Shown in pieces: positions 61,634 through 64,000 of a DNA stretch of 64,000 nt. Each line of letters opens with the position of its first letter. Positions within the stretch are counted from its first letter, which is position 1. Under the pieces are notes generated by a model. The model saw only the letters and a program-made list of their open reading frames with translations, made no database searches and was not told where the DNA came from. The position numbers were made by a program, and so were the translations under genes. The stretch covers positions 496,001 to 560,000 of the forward strand of contig NZ_CP090096.1 of NCBI RefSeq assembly GCF_021391675.1. The letters run 5' to 3'. Source of the stretch: Neorhizobium galegae (GTDB taxonomy: Bacteria > Pseudomonadota > Alphaproteobacteria > Rhizobiales > Rhizobiaceae).

Positions 61634-64000
61634 CTACCACTTCATGCTGAACCCGACCTTGGCGCCGATGGCGTTGCTGTCGCCGAAGTCCTTGAGGCTG
61701 GTGCGGGCGAAGGCTTCCCCGTGGACTGAATACCGGTCGTCGGACCAGCTGAGCGAGCCGCCCAGGCTGAGGCCGCCCCAGAGCGGCTGGTTGTCGCTGA
61801 CGACGTTGAGCCCGGAGACATCGACATTCGAACCGTCGAGAAAGTCGTAATAGAGATTGGCGATGCCGTAGAACTTCGAGCGGCTGATCCCCCCGTCTCG
61901 TCCTTCCAGTCGCTGTCATAATCGGCCGAGATGCCGAGGCGGCCGGTCAGGCTGTCGGCGTCGTCCAGCGAGACGGCAGCGCCATAGGCGTCGGTGAAAT
62001 CGTCGAAGCGGACGGAGGAATAGGCCAGCTGCGCCTGCGGCGTCAGCGACCACTGGCGCGTCAGGGCGATCTTTTGTCCGGCTTCGACGCTGAGGCCATA
62101 ACCGAAGCCGTCATTGCTGTCGGCAAGTGTGGATTGGAGGGTCGAGGAGTTGAGGTTGCTGTCATACCAGGTGGCAGCCGCCTGCGTGTCGACGTAGAAG
62201 CCGCTATTGCCGTACCAGGTCAAGGTGCCGTCGAAGCCATAGCCTGTCGTATCGATGCTGCCTTTGCCGAAGCGCGAAGAGATATCCGCCGAGGCCGTGT
62301 CGAAGTGAAAACTGACGCCGCCGATCAGGGCGCCGGCGGCGCTTTCATGCAGCATTCCGTCGATGCCCGCTTGCATCGTCCAGGTGTCCACATCGTATTC
62401 GGTGCCGGTCGTCGACGTTCTCGGATTGAAATGGGCATGCGTGCCGTCGATGCGGGTCCAGATCGCCTTGGCGGGATCGTTCTCCGCTAACCCCTCGTCG
62501 ATCGCCCGCCCGCCGTTGCGCTGGCGCAGCGTGCCGAATTCGTTGAGCGTCTGCAGCACGCCGGCATAGCTCTCATAGATAGGAACGCTCGGCGCATATA
62601 GCGGTCCAATGGGGGCGCCGACAGGATTAAGCAACGCGGAACGCAGATACCAGTCGCCGTCGGCAGGCGTACTGACGCCGCCCTGGTAGAGCCGATAGGC
62701 ATATGCACCAGCGACCACGGCCTGATCGCCCTCGAACACATAGCTGCCGAGCAGCGAAAAAGTGCCGCCGGACACGCCTCCGACATCGACGATCTTGATG
62801 CCCTCGGCGGTTTGCGCGCCACCGCCGCCGAGATTGATGACCGTGACGTTCGTCGTGCCCGCGGTATTGCCCGTCACCACGAGGAGGTCGGTCGGCGAGG
62901 CATCCCCACCGAGCACGGCCTCGACTTCGAGCGTGCCGCCCGTGCCGGTATAGTTGCCGGCGATGGTCAGCGTGCCGATCGAATTGCCGGGCGCTATCGT
63001 GCCGGCATTGGTCACATCGCCGAAGATCGTGCCGGTGCCGCCGAGAATGCCGGCCCCCGAGGTCGCGACCGGGCTGGTGATCGAGCCGTTGACGGCCAGC
63101 CGGCCGCCGCTCACCGTCGTCGCGCCGGTATAGGTGTTGACGCCCGAAAGCGTCTGGCTGCCGCCGGTGACGGTCAATCCGCCCGTGCCGCCGATGACGC
63201 CGGCGAACGTGTCGTTGGCATTGGTGATCGTCAAGGTTTGAGCGCCAAGCAGCACGGTGCCGCCGCCGGCCAGGCTCTGGATGGCCGGAGCCGTGGCTGC
63301 CGAAACGTTAAAGGCGCCGTCTGCGACAACCCGGCTGGAATTGGCGACGGCGCCAGCGCCGGTCAGGGCGAGGCTGCTGCCGAAGTCGATCTGGGTCTCG
63401 CCTGAGTAGATGCTGTTTGCCTGCAGGTTGAAAATGCCGCCACCGGTGACGGTGAGGCCGCCAACGCCACTGAAGCCGGACGCGGCATCCGTTGCCACGG
63501 CAAAGCCGTTGGTGTCGATCGTCAGCCCGCCCGCGAGCAGGTTGAGCTCGGTGCCGGTAAATCCGTTGATGAAGGTCGCATTAGCGGCAGTCGCGCGCAG
63601 AATGCTGTCGTCGAAATTGGCCTGACTTGCGCCGGCACCGCCCCGAAAGGATTGGGTCTGCAGTATCCCGCCGCTGCTGATATTGAGTGTGCCGGAAGAG
63701 CCGGCGATGTTACCTAGGACTGTGGTGACCGCGTTGAATTGCCCGCCATTCCCAATGTTGAGGATGCCCCTACTAAGAAATCCGATATAAAAAGTGCCTG
63801 TTGCAGTCCATTGTGATCCTGGTCCGGTGATGGTGGCGATACCGGTGGTTCCCCCTGCTCCGCCCAGCCGGGAAGTACCAGTGCTAGTCAGGGTGCTGCC
63901 ATTCTGGATCGTCAGGATGCCGGGCACTGGTCCCCCCTGTCCAACGGTTACCGTCCCGACCGTAACGTTGGCCGGCCCTGTGACGCCGAGGACGACGGGT
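61634..64000 (-). CDS. Autotransporter with PATR-type repeats and beta-barrel, apparent frameshift near 61890 (5' end outside window)
   Basis: The minus-strand frame is open to the window edge, so the signal peptide is missing. Passenger repeats rich in Gly/Thr (GGTGGLTVTGGSQTLSGVNT, then GATTVSGGRLAVNGSIT) match the autotransporter-associated strand repeats. The barrel starts around IDGTHAHFNPRTSTTGTEYD and ends with GAKVGFSMKW and TAG at 61634, the aromatic C-terminus typical of outer-membrane barrels. The frame breaks at a run of six G (minus strand, about 61890): one added G restores DWKDETGGISRSKFYGIANL and the normal end. Without it, translation runs into an unrelated tail ending at 61642. 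It may be phase variable or a sequencing error. Confidence 0.85.

Overview
The window looks like a chromosome or megaplasmid segment of a GC-rich alphaproteobacterium of the Rhizobiaceae (Rhizobium/Agrobacterium/Ensifer/Shinella type). Supporting signs are the inositol operon with an IolC kinase fused to a DUF2090 aldolase-like domain and an RpiR-type regulator, the many sugar and peptide ABC transporters, two small GCG/CRP-motif secreted proteins, and exopolysaccharide-type pyruvyltransferase and flippase genes. No tRNA, rRNA or CRISPR array was seen.

Layout. (1) 1-4273: the end of a sugar ABC transporter (two permeases, minus strand), divergent from a heparinase II/III-family lyase and a discoidin-like protein. 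(2) About 4269-16482: an eroded accessory region marked by four same-orientation copies of a ~187-bp inverted-repeat element. It holds an IS3/IS407-group insertion sequence, an AraC remnant cut by that IS, a UvrD-like fragment, an Xre/RES toxin-antitoxin pair with a nonsense codon in the toxin, a multiply frameshifted GGDEF remnant, a FabMG-like enoyl-ACP reductase, and a LysR-linked redox operon (two SDRs, two F420-type reductases, an NTF2-like protein, a frameshifted methyltransferase, plus truncated pirin and NTF2 pieces). (3) 16531-26739: a GntR regulator, a two-domain acyltransferase, small secreted or membrane proteins, a FecBCD-type ABC importer, and three tandem genes for low-complexity Ser/Gly/Thr repeat proteins.

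(4) 26933-37652: a pectin/rhamnogalacturonan oligosaccharide locus with a sugar-binding protein, a divergent operon of an unclassified 839-aa protein, GH105, GH28, an ABC ATPase and two permeases, and a convergent LacI regulator. Two copies of the palindrome TGAAAATATTTTCA sit just upstream of the two divergent start regions. (5) 37874-45444: myo-inositol catabolism (iolG, iolR, iolCDEB) with a shared GGA-N6-TTC-type operator in both control regions. (6) 45441-57702: a compact locus likely for a sulfated sugar, with two CxPxR sulfatases, a LysR regulator, a Dpp/Opp-type ABC importer with a fused permease-ATPase, a cytoplasmic NagZ-like GH3 enzyme and a formylglycine-generating enzyme carrying the catalytic cysteine pair. 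(7) 58223-61597: surface polysaccharide genes (flippase, pyruvyltransferase-like, glycosyltransferase). (8) 61634-64000: the C-terminal part of an autotransporter with an apparent frameshift in a G tract.

The regions combine into a plant- or soil-associated lifestyle of importing oligosaccharides, dismantling them in the cytoplasm, and feeding inositol and sugars to central metabolism. The sulfated-sugar locus and the 839-aa protein of the pectin locus are the best candidates for undescribed biology.
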